Shown here: piece by piece, positions 1-8,148 of the stretch
How positions within the stretch are numbered: the stretch's first letter is position 1
How the letters are laid out: each line of letters opens with the position of its first letter
Assembly: GCF_042435035.1 (NCBI RefSeq)
Contig: NZ_JBHMQT010000003.1
Span: forward strand, 434,001 to 498,000
Length of the DNA: 64,000 nt
DNA from: Sphaerimonospora cavernae
GTDB lineage: Bacteria; Actinomycetota; Actinomycetes; Streptosporangiales; Streptosporangiaceae
Direction of reading: 5' to 3'
Notes under the pieces: model-generated
The model's database searches: none
Told to the model about the DNA's origin: nothing
The model's input: only the letters and a program-made list of their open reading frames with translations
Program-made: the position numbers and the translations under genes

Positions 1-298
1 CGACGGCGTCGATCTCCTCGAGGGTGAAGACCGGGCTCCCCGCGCCCGTGGTGCGCTCCCAGCGCTCCCCGGAGGGATGCGCGACCACGAACACGTCGCA
101 CGCGTCGAGCAGGCCGGGCGTGACGGGGCCCTCGACGTGGGGACGGACGGTGTGGCCGAGCCGTCGCAGGACCTCGGCGGCCTTCACGTAGCCGCTGTCG
201 TCGGGGTGCGCCGGATTGATGACCTCGGCGATCTCACGCCGGATCGTCCATGCCTCGCTGTGCGCCTCGTCGAACAGGACCGCCGGGAAGGCCTTCAT
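1..298 (-). CDS. hypothetical protein, glutamine-amidotransferase-like N-terminus (partial)
   Basis: Only the first 99 codons are inside the window; the gene runs off the left edge. The ATG at 298 follows a GGGAG ribosome site. The protein starts MKAFPAVLFDEAHSEAWTIR, then an alternating strand/helix region and a VFVVAHPSGE segment. The DEAH-x-E-AW start and the later V-V-A-H-P strand resemble actinobacterial proteins with a class I glutamine amidotransferase/ThuA-like or DUF4350-like fold. This is remembered similarity, not a search result. Function is unknown. It is transcribed away from the next gene, across an AT-richer 174-bp gap. Confidence 0.6.
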   Translation of the reverse strand, partial: MKAFPAVLFDEAHSEAWTIRREIAEVINPAHPDDSGYVKAAEVLRRLGHTVRPHVEGPVTPGLLDACDVFVVAHPSGERWERTTGAGSPVFTLEEIDAV

Positions 299-472
299 CA
301 AATATCTCCCGTTTAGTGAGCCATCTTCCAAAAAATATACACAAAGGCCGGGCTTCAGCGATAAGTCAGTCGTACGGATGACGTCGGATCACTCTGACGG
401 CGGATGTGCCGCATCCGGGCCGTCACCTATGGTCCCCGGCCGTACAAGAGACGACCCGAAAGGGAAAGATCG

Positions 473-1195
473 ATGTTCAAGCCGTCCGACTCGGTGGCCT
501 TCCGGCGCTCGGTCATCGCAGCGACGCTCATCGCCTCGCCGGTCCTCCAGCTCGTCGCGAACCTGGTGGATCCGGGGACGTGGGGCGATGACCGCGAGGT
601 GGTCAGTTATGGCGACAATCCGGCGCTGGCGCAGCTCCAGTCCGCCCTCTACCACTGGAGCTGGTTGCTCCTGCCGCTGGCCGTGATCGGCCTGACGCAC
701 CTGACCCGCCGCCGCGGCGCCGTGCTGGGCCACATCGGAGGCGCGTTCGCCGTGCTGGGTTTCCTCAACCTGTCGGCACTGCTGATGGGCGACCCGGTGC
801 AGTGGTGGTTCGGCCGGCACTACCCGCCGGACCAGGCGGAGAAGCTGTTCGACGAGGTGTTCGACCTGCCCGGGGTGATATTCGGGTTCCAGCTCCCGTG
901 GGTGTTCCTCGGACCGATCGGCCTGTTCCTGTTCCTGATCGCCCTGACCCGCACCGGATTCGTCCGCTGGTGGGTCCCCGTGGTGGGACTGCTGGTCTGG
1001 ATCCTCCCGAACGTCATGGACTATGGCCCGCTCAGCCTGCTCTGGAGCGGCGGCAACCTCCTGGTGCTCGGCTACCTCGGGCTGCGGGTGCTGCGGATGA
1101 GCGACGCCGAGTGGGCCGCGCACTATCCGAAGGGCTACCCGTCCGCCGATCCGGGGGCGACCACGCCCGACTCGTACGCGAACACGACCGCCTGA
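473..1195 (+). CDS. multi-pass membrane protein, function unknown
   Basis: 240 residues. The ATG at 473 has an AAAGGGA ribosome site 7 bases upstream; an in-frame start at 404 has none. Hydrophobic stretches near residues 13-30, 60-80, 90-110, 145-170, 178-195 and 200-215 suggest about six membrane segments, with a DPGTWGDDREVVSY loop after the first. The pattern resembles small DUF4386-like actinobacterial membrane proteins, but I cannot assign a family. Its last 61 bases overlap the 3' end of the convergent response regulator gene. Confidence 0.65.
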   Translation: MFKPSDSVAFRRSVIAATLIASPVLQLVANLVDPGTWGDDREVVSYGDNPALAQLQSALYHWSWLLLPLAVIGLTHLTRRRGAVLGHIGGAFAVLGFLNLSALLMGDPVQWWFGRHYPPDQAEKLFDEVFDLPGVIFGFQLPWVFLGPIGLFLFLIALTRTGFVRWWVPVVGLLVWILPNVMDYGPLSLLWSGGNLLVLGYLGLRVLRMSDAEWAAHYPKGYPSADPGATTPDSYANTTA

Positions 1196-1797
1196 GCCCG
1201 GTCACGCAGGTTCAGCTTCATGAGCACGCGGGCGACATGGGTCTTCACCGTGGCCTCGCCGACGAAGAGCGCCTTGGCGATCTCGGCGTTGGTGAGACCA
1301 CGGGCGAGCATCCGCAGGACCTCGAGCTCACGCGGGGTGAGCTCGGACAGCTGTGGCGGGCGCACCGGCTCGCGCCGCCCGGCGAAGGAGGCGATCACCC
1401 GGGTCGTGACAGCCGGGTCGAGCAGCCCGTCGCCGGCCGCGACGACCCGGATGGCCGCCACGAGCTGCTCGGGGGGCGACACCTTCAGCAGGAAGCCGCT
1501 GGTGCCGGCGCGCAGCGCGGCGTACAGGTTCTCGTCGGTGTCGAACGTGGTGAGCATGATGATTTTGGGAGGGTGCGGCGTGTCGAGCAACCGCCTGGCC
1601 GCGCTGAGCCCGTCCATCCGGGGCATCGAGATGTCCATGAGCACGATGTCCGGCCGGAGCCGCTGCGCCACCGCCACCGCCTCGACGCCGTCGCCCGCCT
1701 CGCCGACGACCTCCATGCCGGGCTCGCTCTCGACCACCATGCGCAGGCCCGCCCGGACCATCACCTGGTCGTCGGCCAAGACGACGCGGATCGTCAC
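1135..1797 (-). CDS. NarL/LuxR-type response regulator
   Basis: 220 residues: an N-terminal receiver domain (about 3-118) with the acidic pair at D9/D10, phospho-acceptor D55 in IVLMDISMPRMDG and the conserved Lys in FLLKVSPPE, then a LuxR-type helix-turn-helix (about 150-210, LTPRELEVLRMLARGLTNAEIA). It should act as a DNA-binding transcription regulator controlled by phosphorylation. The GTG start overlaps the stop codon of the upstream reading frame (GTGA), the usual coupling to a sensor kinase gene. Here that upstream frame is only a 45-codon remnant, so the regulator is an orphan or takes phosphate from another kinase. Confidence 0.93.
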   Translation of the reverse strand: MTIRVVLADDQVMVRAGLRMVVESEPGMEVVGEAGDGVEAVAVAQRLRPDIVLMDISMPRMDGLSAARRLLDTPHPPKIIMLTTFDTDENLYAALRAGTSGFLLKVSPPEQLVAAIRVVAAGDGLLDPAVTTRVIASFAGRREPVRPPQLSELTPRELEVLRMLARGLTNAEIAKALFVGEATVKTHVARVLMKLNLRDRAQAVVFAYESGVVAPGSADG

Positions 1798-1931
1798 TTC
1801 GTGACCTCGCTCATCGTCGCCCCCTGGGAGATCGGCAGCGCGGTCGCCGCGGTGGACGCCTCCAGTGTGCCCAGAGCCATGATGGCGAGGCCGATCAGCA
1901 GGTCGGCCCGGGAGAGGCGGGAAGGCAGCAT
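1794..1931 (-). pseudogene. vestigial sensor histidine kinase (internal deletion)
   Basis: A 45-codon frame beginning MLPSRLSRADLLIGLAIMAL, which looks like the cytoplasmic start and first membrane helix of NarL-partner histidine kinases. It ends SEVTK and its stop overlaps the response regulator start by 4 bases, exactly where a full kinase gene would end. No dimerisation or ATPase domain is present. The simplest reading is an in-frame internal deletion that kept the two ends and the translational coupling. It could instead be a tiny membrane peptide. Confidence 0.5.
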
Positions 1932-2124
1932 GAACCGAACATTAATCGCTTTCCGGCGGAGCGCGCATGGACGGCGGCAGGGCGCAATCCGACTGCAAGC
2001 GTGCGGCAAGCGCCATGGAGATCAATGGGCTGTATCAACATAGTGTCGGCACGGCTCCAGGCCTTGTCCGGCACCGCCGCCGTTGAGACCCTTGGACTGT
2101 TCCCACCAGGCATAGGAGGCCGGA

Positions 2125-3750
2125 ATGCCCCGCCTGTACAAACTTCTCGCGGGGCCGGTGGCCCATAGCGCGATCGCGGCGCCCCTGCTCGCGGCACCCC
2201 TGGTGGCGCCTCTGCCGATGCATCCCCACCCGAGCGGATCCACCGACCGCGTGACGCCCGGAGCCGTGCGGGTGGAGTCGTCCTCGCACGTGTCGGTCAC
2301 GCTGCTCGACGACCGGAGCATCATCAAGCAGATCGTCAGGGAGTACGACACCGAACTGGCCAAGGGCAGCGGCTTCACCGTCACTCCCGACGGTGTCGTC
2401 GTCACCGCCACCCAGGTGGTGCGGACCGACCGCGATCCCAGGGTCTACGCCGCCAATCGGGTGTTCGCCGAGTATTTCAAGGTGAAGATCCCGGCGGACT
2501 TCAAGCGTCACACGCTCGACGACCCCGACCTCAACCGCCGGCTCCAGGCCTGTTATCCGCCGCAGAAGACCGACTCGACCTGCATCGCCCAGGTCACCAC
2601 GAACGTGACGGTCTTCCCGTACCTTGATCCCCCCGCGACCGGCGGCCTGCCCGCGCAGATCCTGACGACGGGCGCGGCACCGACCGCTCCGGCGGTGCTC
2701 AAGGTCACCAAGGGCGGCGAGAAGGCGACCCTGCCCACCGTGCCGCTCGGGACCGCTCTCGGCGGCGCCGTCGAGTCGACCGACGTGATGACGCTCACCG
2801 GCAGACCATCGGCGAAGCTGCCGCCCAAGCTGGACACGGCGCATCTGGATCCCCCGGGCAGCCGGACCTTCAAGGAGAAGGAGAAGGACAAGGTCGCCAC
2901 CCTGCTGAAGAACGGGGCTGCGGGCGCCGCGCTCATCGACGACGGCAAGAGCGAGGTGATCGGGCTGCTCGCCGGCGGCGGCGACGTCCCGACGACCGTC
3001 ACCCCGGTCGAGGAGATCCGCACCGCGCTGGTGACGGCCGGCGTGACCCCGCGCCGCGGGCCGGTCGACAACGTCTATGAGACCGCCCTCGCCTCCTATC
3101 ACAACAAGCAGTTCGCCAACGCGATCCCGGTGCTCCAGCAGGTGCTGAACCTGCGCCCCGACCACGCCGTCGCGATCGACCACCTGAAGGAGGCCAGAGC
3201 GAAGGCGGGCACCGGCGAGGACAAGGGCGGCGCCACGGCCAAGCCCACCCCCGTGCCGGCCGAGGAGAGGTCCGCCACGTCCCCGCTGATTCCGTTGGCC
3301 GGCGGCCTGGCGGTCCTGGTGGTGCTCGCCGGTGTGGCCGTGCCGCTGCTGCGGCGCAGGCGAGCGGCCGCGGCACAGGCCTCCGACACGCCGCCGCAGA
3401 CGGTGGAGCCATGGCCCACGCACGCGGTCACGCAGGTCATCGGCCAGCCCGGCCCGGCCGGGAACTTCGCGAGCGCCGGGAACTTCGCGAGCGCTGGGCC
3501 CGCCACCGACCCCTCACCGCCCGGCGGGACCTCCCAGCCCTCGGTTCTCTCGGTTCCCTCCGCTCCTTCTGTCCCGTCCGTGGCTTCCGTTCCCCCTGTC
3601 CTTCCTGTGTCTTCCGGCGCCTCCGGCACGCCTGGTCCTTCCGGGCCGGCGCGTGGACAGCCGCAGATGAGCTTCTGCACGCAGTGCGGCATGCGGCTGG
3701 GCCCGGGGCACCGATTCTGCGGCTTCTGTGGCAATCCTGTGGACTCATGA
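2125..3750 (+). CDS. membrane-anchored trypsin-like pseudoprotease with TPR and C-terminal zinc ribbon
   Basis: 541 residues; ATG with a strong AGGAGG site upstream. A signal-like hydrophobic start (5-30) precedes a trypsin-fold region (about 55-300). GSGFTVTPDG (81-90) matches the trypsin-2 family, but the position of the catalytic His in the usual AHVV holds Gln (TQVV, 96-99), and the GNSGGP serine loop is GAAGAAL (264-270). No protease activity is therefore expected. A TPR-like repeat (about 315-358), a membrane helix (388-410), a low-complexity Pro/Ser/Val tail and a CxxC-CxxC zinc ribbon (C518, C521, C532, C535) follow. One base separates its stop from the kinase gene, so the two are probably co-translated. 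The likely role is a sensor or scaffold for the kinase (inference). Confidence 0.85.
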   Translation: MPRLYKLLAGPVAHSAIAAPLLAAPLVAPLPMHPHPSGSTDRVTPGAVRVESSSHVSVTLLDDRSIIKQIVREYDTELAKGSGFTVTPDGVVVTATQVVRTDRDPRVYAANRVFAEYFKVKIPADFKRHTLDDPDLNRRLQACYPPQKTDSTCIAQVTTNVTVFPYLDPPATGGLPAQILTTGAAPTAPAVLKVTKGGEKATLPTVPLGTALGGAVESTDVMTLTGRPSAKLPPKLDTAHLDPPGSRTFKEKEKDKVATLLKNGAAGAALIDDGKSEVIGLLAGGGDVPTTVTPVEEIRTALVTAGVTPRRGPVDNVYETALASYHNKQFANAIPVLQQVLNLRPDHAVAIDHLKEARAKAGTGEDKGGATAKPTPVPAEERSATSPLIPLAGGLAVLVVLAGVAVPLLRRRRAAAAQASDTPPQTVEPWPTHAVTQVIGQPGPAGNFASAGNFASAGPATDPSPPGGTSQPSVLSVPSAPSVPSVASVPPVLPVSSGASGTPGPSGPARGQPQMSFCTQCGMRLGPGHRFCGFCGNPVDS

Positions 3751-3751
3751 C

Positions 3752-5548
3752 ATGACGGACACTCCCTCGATGCCGCCGTTGACCGGCCGTCAGCTCGGCG
3801 ACTACCTGATCGAGGCGGTCGTCGGGCGAGGCGGCATGGCCACCGTCTACCGCGCCCGGGACCAGCGGCTGGGCCGGGCGGTGGCCCTGAAGATCCTCGC
3901 GCCGCAGTTGTCGCACGACGGGCGCTTCCGTGAGCGGTTCGTACGGGAGTCACGGCTGGTGGCGAGCCTCGACCACCCCAACATCATCCCGGTCTACGAG
4001 GCGGGCGAGCGCGACGACCTGCTGTTCATCGCCATGCGCTACGTCGAAGGCAGCGACCTGCGCAAACTCGTCCAGGCGAGCGGTCCGCTGCCGGTGGCCC
4101 GGGCCAACACGCTGTTCGCCCAGATCGCCGCCGCGCTGGACGCCGCGCACGCCGGCGGGCTGGTGCACCGCGACGTGAAGCCCGCCAACATCCTGGTGAC
4201 CCGGGCCGACCACGTCTACCTGACCGACTTCGGGCTGACCAAGAGCTCGTCGGCCGAGGCGGGGCTGACCAGCCACGGGCACTTCATGGGGACTCCCCGT
4301 TACGTCGCCCCGGAGCAGATCCGCGGGCTCGCGGTGGACGGACGCAGCGACCTCTACGCGTTCGCCTGCGTGGTCTACGAGGCGCTCGCCGGGCAGCCGC
4401 CGTTCCAGCGCGACACCGAGTTGGCGCTGCTGTACGCCCATGTCTCCCATGACCCGCCACCGCTCACGCCGTACCGTCCCGACCTGCCGCACACGGCCAA
4501 CCCGGTGCTGGCGCGGGCCCTGGCCAAAGACCCTGCCGAGCGGTATCCGACCTGCCGGGAGTTCGTCTCCGCACTCCGCGACGCCATCAGCGGCGGCGAA
4601 CAGCAGGCGGCAGGTGCAGCGGGCGCGCAACCCTCCCCGCAGTGGCGATCACCGCAGCCGCCGGAGCCCTCCCAGGCCCAGCCGCCCATACAGTCGCATC
4701 CGCCCACGCACGCCCAGTCTCACCCGCAGTCCTACTCGCCCACCATGCCGTCTCCGGTCGGCTCCGTGCAGTCGTACCCGCCGGTGGCGCCGGGGCCGGC
4801 ATCCCATCCCTCTCAGCCGTCACATCCCTCACATCCTTTCCATCCCTCGTATCCCTCACATCCGTCCCATGCGTCGCAGCCGCCGGTGCCCCCTGAACGG
4901 CGGGCGGCGGCCGGCGGCGGCCGACGCAGGCTCCCGCTCGGACCGCTGATCGGCGGCCTGGCCGTGCTGCTGTCGGTCGCGGTGGCGGCCACGCTGATCC
5001 TCACCAAGGGCGGCGACACCGCCGCCACCTGGAACACCTACCCGGGAAGCACAGCCGCGCCGTTCACCGTGGCCTACCCGTCGACCTGGGGACAGGCCAG
5101 GACCAACGCCGACCAGTGGATGATCGCCTCACCGGCCGCCGACGAGTTCGACGCGCTGTTCGCCGTGCCCGGCAACACCGACTGGTCGAAGGTCGACCCA
5201 GTGATCACGAACCAGCCGGACCGCGCGGTCGGCGTCTTCGCTCAGGTGAGCAACACGCTCAGCACCTCCGACTCCCCGATGGAGCTCCAGCAGAGCCTGG
5301 AGTCGTCGCTCCCGGGAACGGTCGGCTACACCGGTGCTCCGATGCCGACGACCGTGGGCGGCCAACCGGCCTTCAGACTGGACGGGGTGCTCGGCGACCC
5401 GGCGCAAAGCGGCCGCCGCCTCGACTTCACCGCCTATCTCGTACGGCAGGGCCAGGACGAGAGGGCGGTACTGATCACCTTCTTCTGCGCGCGCTGCGAC
5501 CCGCAGCTCATCGATCACATGGTCAACACGGTCGCCTTCACCAGCTGA
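3752..5548 (+). CDS. PknB-type membrane Ser/Thr protein kinase
   Basis: 598 residues. The kinase domain (about 15-280) has glycine loop VGRGGMATVY, ATP-binding K47 (VALKIL), catalytic HRDVKPAN (D141), DFG (D159) and APE motifs, so it should be active. A linker rich in Pro/Gln with an imperfect His-Pro-Ser repeat (about 345-385) leads to a membrane helix (about 408-430) and a roughly 165-residue extracellular domain containing two cysteines (FFCARCD). The start at 3752, not the frame-extending 3728, was chosen because it follows the previous stop by one base and starts MTDTPS before the kinase fold. It probably forms a signalling pair with the upstream pseudoprotease. Confidence 0.93.
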   Translation: MTDTPSMPPLTGRQLGDYLIEAVVGRGGMATVYRARDQRLGRAVALKILAPQLSHDGRFRERFVRESRLVASLDHPNIIPVYEAGERDDLLFIAMRYVEGSDLRKLVQASGPLPVARANTLFAQIAAALDAAHAGGLVHRDVKPANILVTRADHVYLTDFGLTKSSSAEAGLTSHGHFMGTPRYVAPEQIRGLAVDGRSDLYAFACVVYEALAGQPPFQRDTELALLYAHVSHDPPPLTPYRPDLPHTANPVLARALAKDPAERYPTCREFVSALRDAISGGEQQAAGAAGAQPSPQWRSPQPPEPSQAQPPIQSHPPTHAQSHPQSYSPTMPSPVGSVQSYPPVAPGPASHPSQPSHPSHPFHPSYPSHPSHASQPPVPPERRAAAGGGRRRLPLGPLIGGLAVLLSVAVAATLILTKGGDTAATWNTYPGSTAAPFTVAYPSTWGQARTNADQWMIASPAADEFDALFAVPGNTDWSKVDPVITNQPDRAVGVFAQVSNTLSTSDSPMELQQSLESSLPGTVGYTGAPMPTTVGGQPAFRLDGVLGDPAQSGRRLDFTAYLVRQGQDERAVLITFFCARCDPQLIDHMVNTVAFTS

Positions 5549-5561
5549 CGGGCCCCGGCCG

Positions 5562-6278
5562 TCAGCGCGGCACGACCGGCGACCTGGCGGCGGCACGGCG
5601 ACGCCAGTCGCGCGCGCCGTCGGCGACCGCGTGATGTACGGCGCGGGCGATCCGCGCTCCCCACTCCGAGCGGGGGCCGCCGAACAGCTCCTGCGGGCCC
5701 TCCTCCCGTACGGCCACGCACACGGCGTCCGAGGCGGTGCCGGTGCAGGGGAATCCCGTCTCGATCAGTGCCTGGGTCTTGGCCTCGGTGACCGTCATGA
5801 CCGCGTTGACCAGAGCCGCGTCGCACAGCGCCACCGGGACGGCGACGATGATGTTGATCGTTCCCGGCCGTACGGCGAACGCGTCCGACGCGGCATCCGG
5901 CACGGCATCCGGCACGGCATCCGACGGCGCGGCGGCCCAGGTGGGGGTGCCCAGGCCGACGGTGGTCACGGCCTCCACCCCCCCGTCGGCGGCCCACGTG
6001 CGGTGCTCGACCATCGCGGCGGTCAGCATCCCGACGCCGGAGCCTTCCGGCCCCATCTCGATCAGATGCTCCACCGGGTCCATCCGCGCGTAGTCCTTGC
6101 CGACCTGGGCGTTCAGCACCCACTCCCGGGGCCCGATCCCGCCGCCGAGCATGGCCGAGGAGATCATGCGCCAGCCGGGCCCGAACCGCCACAGGATCGT
6201 GCCCATCCGCATGCCGTCCTCCATGCGGAAGGTCAGCGACAGCGATCCCTGAGTCAGGGCGTCGGCCGGGGCGGTCAC
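5562..6278 (-). CDS. cbiZ: adenosylcobinamide amidohydrolase CbiZ
   Basis: 238 residues. The GTG start overlaps the btuD stop by 4 bases (GTGA), making it the fourth gene of the B12 operon. The family hydrolyses adenosylcobinamide to adenosylcobyric acid so that foreign corrinoids can be rebuilt into the cell's own cobamide. Family features seen: W-R-MISSAMLGGGIG near the N-terminus, then N-A-Q-V, T-V-GLGTPTWA, a PGTINIIV strand and T-E-A-KTQALIETG, followed by a C-T-G-T-ASDAVCVA strand. A short D-A-V-P repeat (near 5885-5930) sits in a surface loop. The operon position behind a corrinoid importer supports a salvage role. It ends 13 bases from the convergent kinase gene. Confidence 0.9.
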   Translation of the reverse strand: MTAPADALTQGSLSLTFRMEDGMRMGTILWRFGPGWRMISSAMLGGGIGPREWVLNAQVGKDYARMDPVEHLIEMGPEGSGVGMLTAAMVEHRTWAADGGVEAVTTVGLGTPTWAAAPSDAVPDAVPDAASDAFAVRPGTINIIVAVPVALCDAALVNAVMTVTEAKTQALIETGFPCTGTASDAVCVAVREEGPQELFGGPRSEWGARIARAVHHAVADGARDWRRRAAARSPVVPR

Positions 6279-7078
6279 CGTTCCTCCGGCCGGGTCAGGT
6301 GCACCAGCGGCCGGCCGTCCGCGCCGGGCTCGACCTGGACGTGCGCCCCGAAGTGCCGGGCGAGCAGCGGCTCGGTCAGCACCTGCTTGGGCGGCCCGGA
6401 GGCGACCGCGCGGCCAGGCGCGAGCAGGACCAGCGTGTCGGCGTACTGCCCGGCCAGGTTCAGGTCGTGCAGCGTCGTCACGACGGTCAGCCGGTCGGCC
6501 AGACGCAGCCGGTCGACGAGTTCGAGCACCTGCTGCTGGTGGCCGAGGTCGAGGGCGGTGGTCGGCTCGTCGAGCAGCAGCACCGGGGCCTGCTGGGTCA
6601 GCGCGCGGGCCAGCACGACCCGCTGCCGCTCGCCGCCCGACAGGTGGCCGAGCCGCCGGGACGCGAAACCGGTCAGGTCGAGCCGCTCCAGCACCGACTC
6701 CGTCACCTCGCGGTCGCGGGCGCTCTCCCGGCCCAGGTAGGGGATGTACGGCGTACGGCCCAGCAGCGCGTAGTCGTACACGCTCATGTCCGGGGGGAGG
6801 AGCGGGTTCTGCGGCGCGTAGGCGATCAGGCGGGCCCGGGGGCGGGGGCGCAGGCGACGCGCGCAGACGCCGTCCACGAGCACCTCTCCCGTGCAGGCGA
6901 TCAGTCCCGCCATGGCTCTGAGCAGGGTCGACTTGCCGGCGCCGTTCGGCCCGATGATGGTCAGCCACTCGCCGCCGCCGACCGACAGCGCGACGTCGGC
7001 GAGCACCTCTCGCTCGTCGAGCGTCACGCCGAGGCCGCGCACCTCGATCCCGCCCGATCCCTCGATCCCGCCACTCAT
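6275..7078 (-). CDS. btuD: cobalamin/corrinoid ABC transporter ATP-binding protein
   Basis: 267 residues with Walker A GPNGAGKST (43-51), Q-loop APQNPLLPPD, ABC signature LSGGERQRV, Walker B VLLLDEPTTALDLG and the switch His in TTLHDLN. It belongs to the FepC/BtuD class that drives iron-siderophore or B12 uptake. It overlaps btuC by 4 bases upstream and cbiZ by 4 bases downstream. The substrate is inferred from the cobalamin riboswitch and cbiZ, not from the ATPase itself. Confidence 0.93.
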   Translation of the reverse strand: MSGGIEGSGGIEVRGLGVTLDEREVLADVALSVGGGEWLTIIGPNGAGKSTLLRAMAGLIACTGEVLVDGVCARRLRPRPRARLIAYAPQNPLLPPDMSVYDYALLGRTPYIPYLGRESARDREVTESVLERLDLTGFASRRLGHLSGGERQRVVLARALTQQAPVLLLDEPTTALDLGHQQQVLELVDRLRLADRLTVVTTLHDLNLAGQYADTLVLLAPGRAVASGPPKQVLTEPLLARHFGAHVQVEPGADGRPLVHLTRPEER

Positions 7079-8148
7079 GTGTTCACGCCCCTGCTCATGC
7101 GGAGGACCGTGACGAAGAACGGCGCGCCGACGAACGCGGTGACCACGCCGATGGGCAGCTCGGCCGGGGCGAGGACGCTGCGCGCGATGAGATCAGCGAG
7201 CACCAGGAACGCCGCGCCCCCGACGAACGACACCGGCAGCACGATCCGGTACGACCATCCGGCGAGCCTGCGCACCACGTGCGGCACGACGATCCCGACG
7301 AACGCGATGAGCCCGCCGACCGCCACGGCCGACGCCGTGGCGAGCGAGGCGGCGAGCAGCACGATCATGCGGGCACGCGCCGCGTGCAGGCCGAGGCTCA
7401 CCGCCTCCTCCTCGCCCACCGACAGCACGTCGAGCAGCCGCCCGTGCAGCAGCAGCACGACCGTCGAGACCAGGGCATACGGCGCGATCATCCACACGTC
7501 CTCCCAGCCGCCGCCGACGTCGCCGAGGATCCACGCGTAGATCCGCTGCAGCTCCTCCACCTTGAGCTGCTGCACGAACGTCTGGATCGCGGTGAGGAAC
7601 GAGGTGACCGCGACCCCGGCCAGGACGAGTGTGGCGGTGCCCCCTCCGACACCTCCGGCGCCGCGCCCCGCCGAGCGGCCCAGGGCGTACGCCAGCAGCA
7701 CCCCGCCGATCGCGCCGGTGAAAGCGGCCACCGGCACGGCGACCACCCCCACCCGGCCGCCGAGGAACACCACGACCAGCGTCACGGTGAGCCCGGCCCC
7801 CGCGGCGGCGCCCAGCAGGTACGGATCGGCCAGGGGGTTGCGGAACACCCCTTGGTATCCCGCGCCGGCGATCGCGAGCAGTCCGCCGACCATGGCGGCG
7901 ATCAGCACCCGCGGGACCCGGAGCTGGAAGAGGATCCCCTGCTCGGCGGGGGTGAGTCCCGGGTCGACGGAGACGAACGGGAGCCGGTCGAGCAGCGCCA
8001 GCGCGATGCCGCGCGGCGAGATCCCGGCGGCCCCCGTCAGCAGGCCGAGGGCCAGGCAGACGGCGAGCACGGCCGCCGCGACGAGCAGGGCGAGGCCCCG
8101 TGACCGAAGGAGCGTCACGGTCACGTCACTCGGTCGCCGAGCCGTCAC
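7075..8148 (-). CDS. btuC: cobalamin/corrinoid ABC transporter permease (FecCD/BtuC family)
   Basis: 357 residues with about nine to ten membrane helices and the FecCD hallmarks R-VPRVL-AAMVGG, GAGYQGVFRNPLADPYLLG and GLIAFVGIVVPHVVRRL. The GTG at 8148 has a GAAGG ribosome site but overlaps the btuF 3' end by 23 bases. A second GTG at 8124, one base after the btuF stop, is also possible and would shorten the protein by 8 residues. It forms the membrane channel of the BtuFCD importer. Confidence 0.92.
   Translation of the reverse strand: MTARRPSDVTVTLLRSRGLALLVAAAVLAVCLALGLLTGAAGISPRGIALALLDRLPFVSVDPGLTPAEQGILFQLRVPRVLIAAMVGGLLAIAGAGYQGVFRNPLADPYLLGAAAGAGLTVTLVVVFLGGRVGVVAVPVAAFTGAIGGVLLAYALGRSAGRGAGGVGGGTATLVLAGVAVTSFLTAIQTFVQQLKVEELQRIYAWILGDVGGGWEDVWMIAPYALVSTVVLLLHGRLLDVLSVGEEEAVSLGLHAARARMIVLLAASLATASAVAVGGLIAFVGIVVPHVVRRLAGWSYRIVLPVSFVGGAAFLVLADLIARSVLAPAELPIGVVTAFVGAPFFVTVLRMSRGVNT

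Noticed and set aside
3541..3640. Tandem CCGTCC/TTCC-like repeats as a possible CRISPR or minisatellite locus
   Set aside because: They are in-frame S-V-P coding repeats of the pseudoprotease linker; no spacer-repeat pattern exists anywhere in the window.
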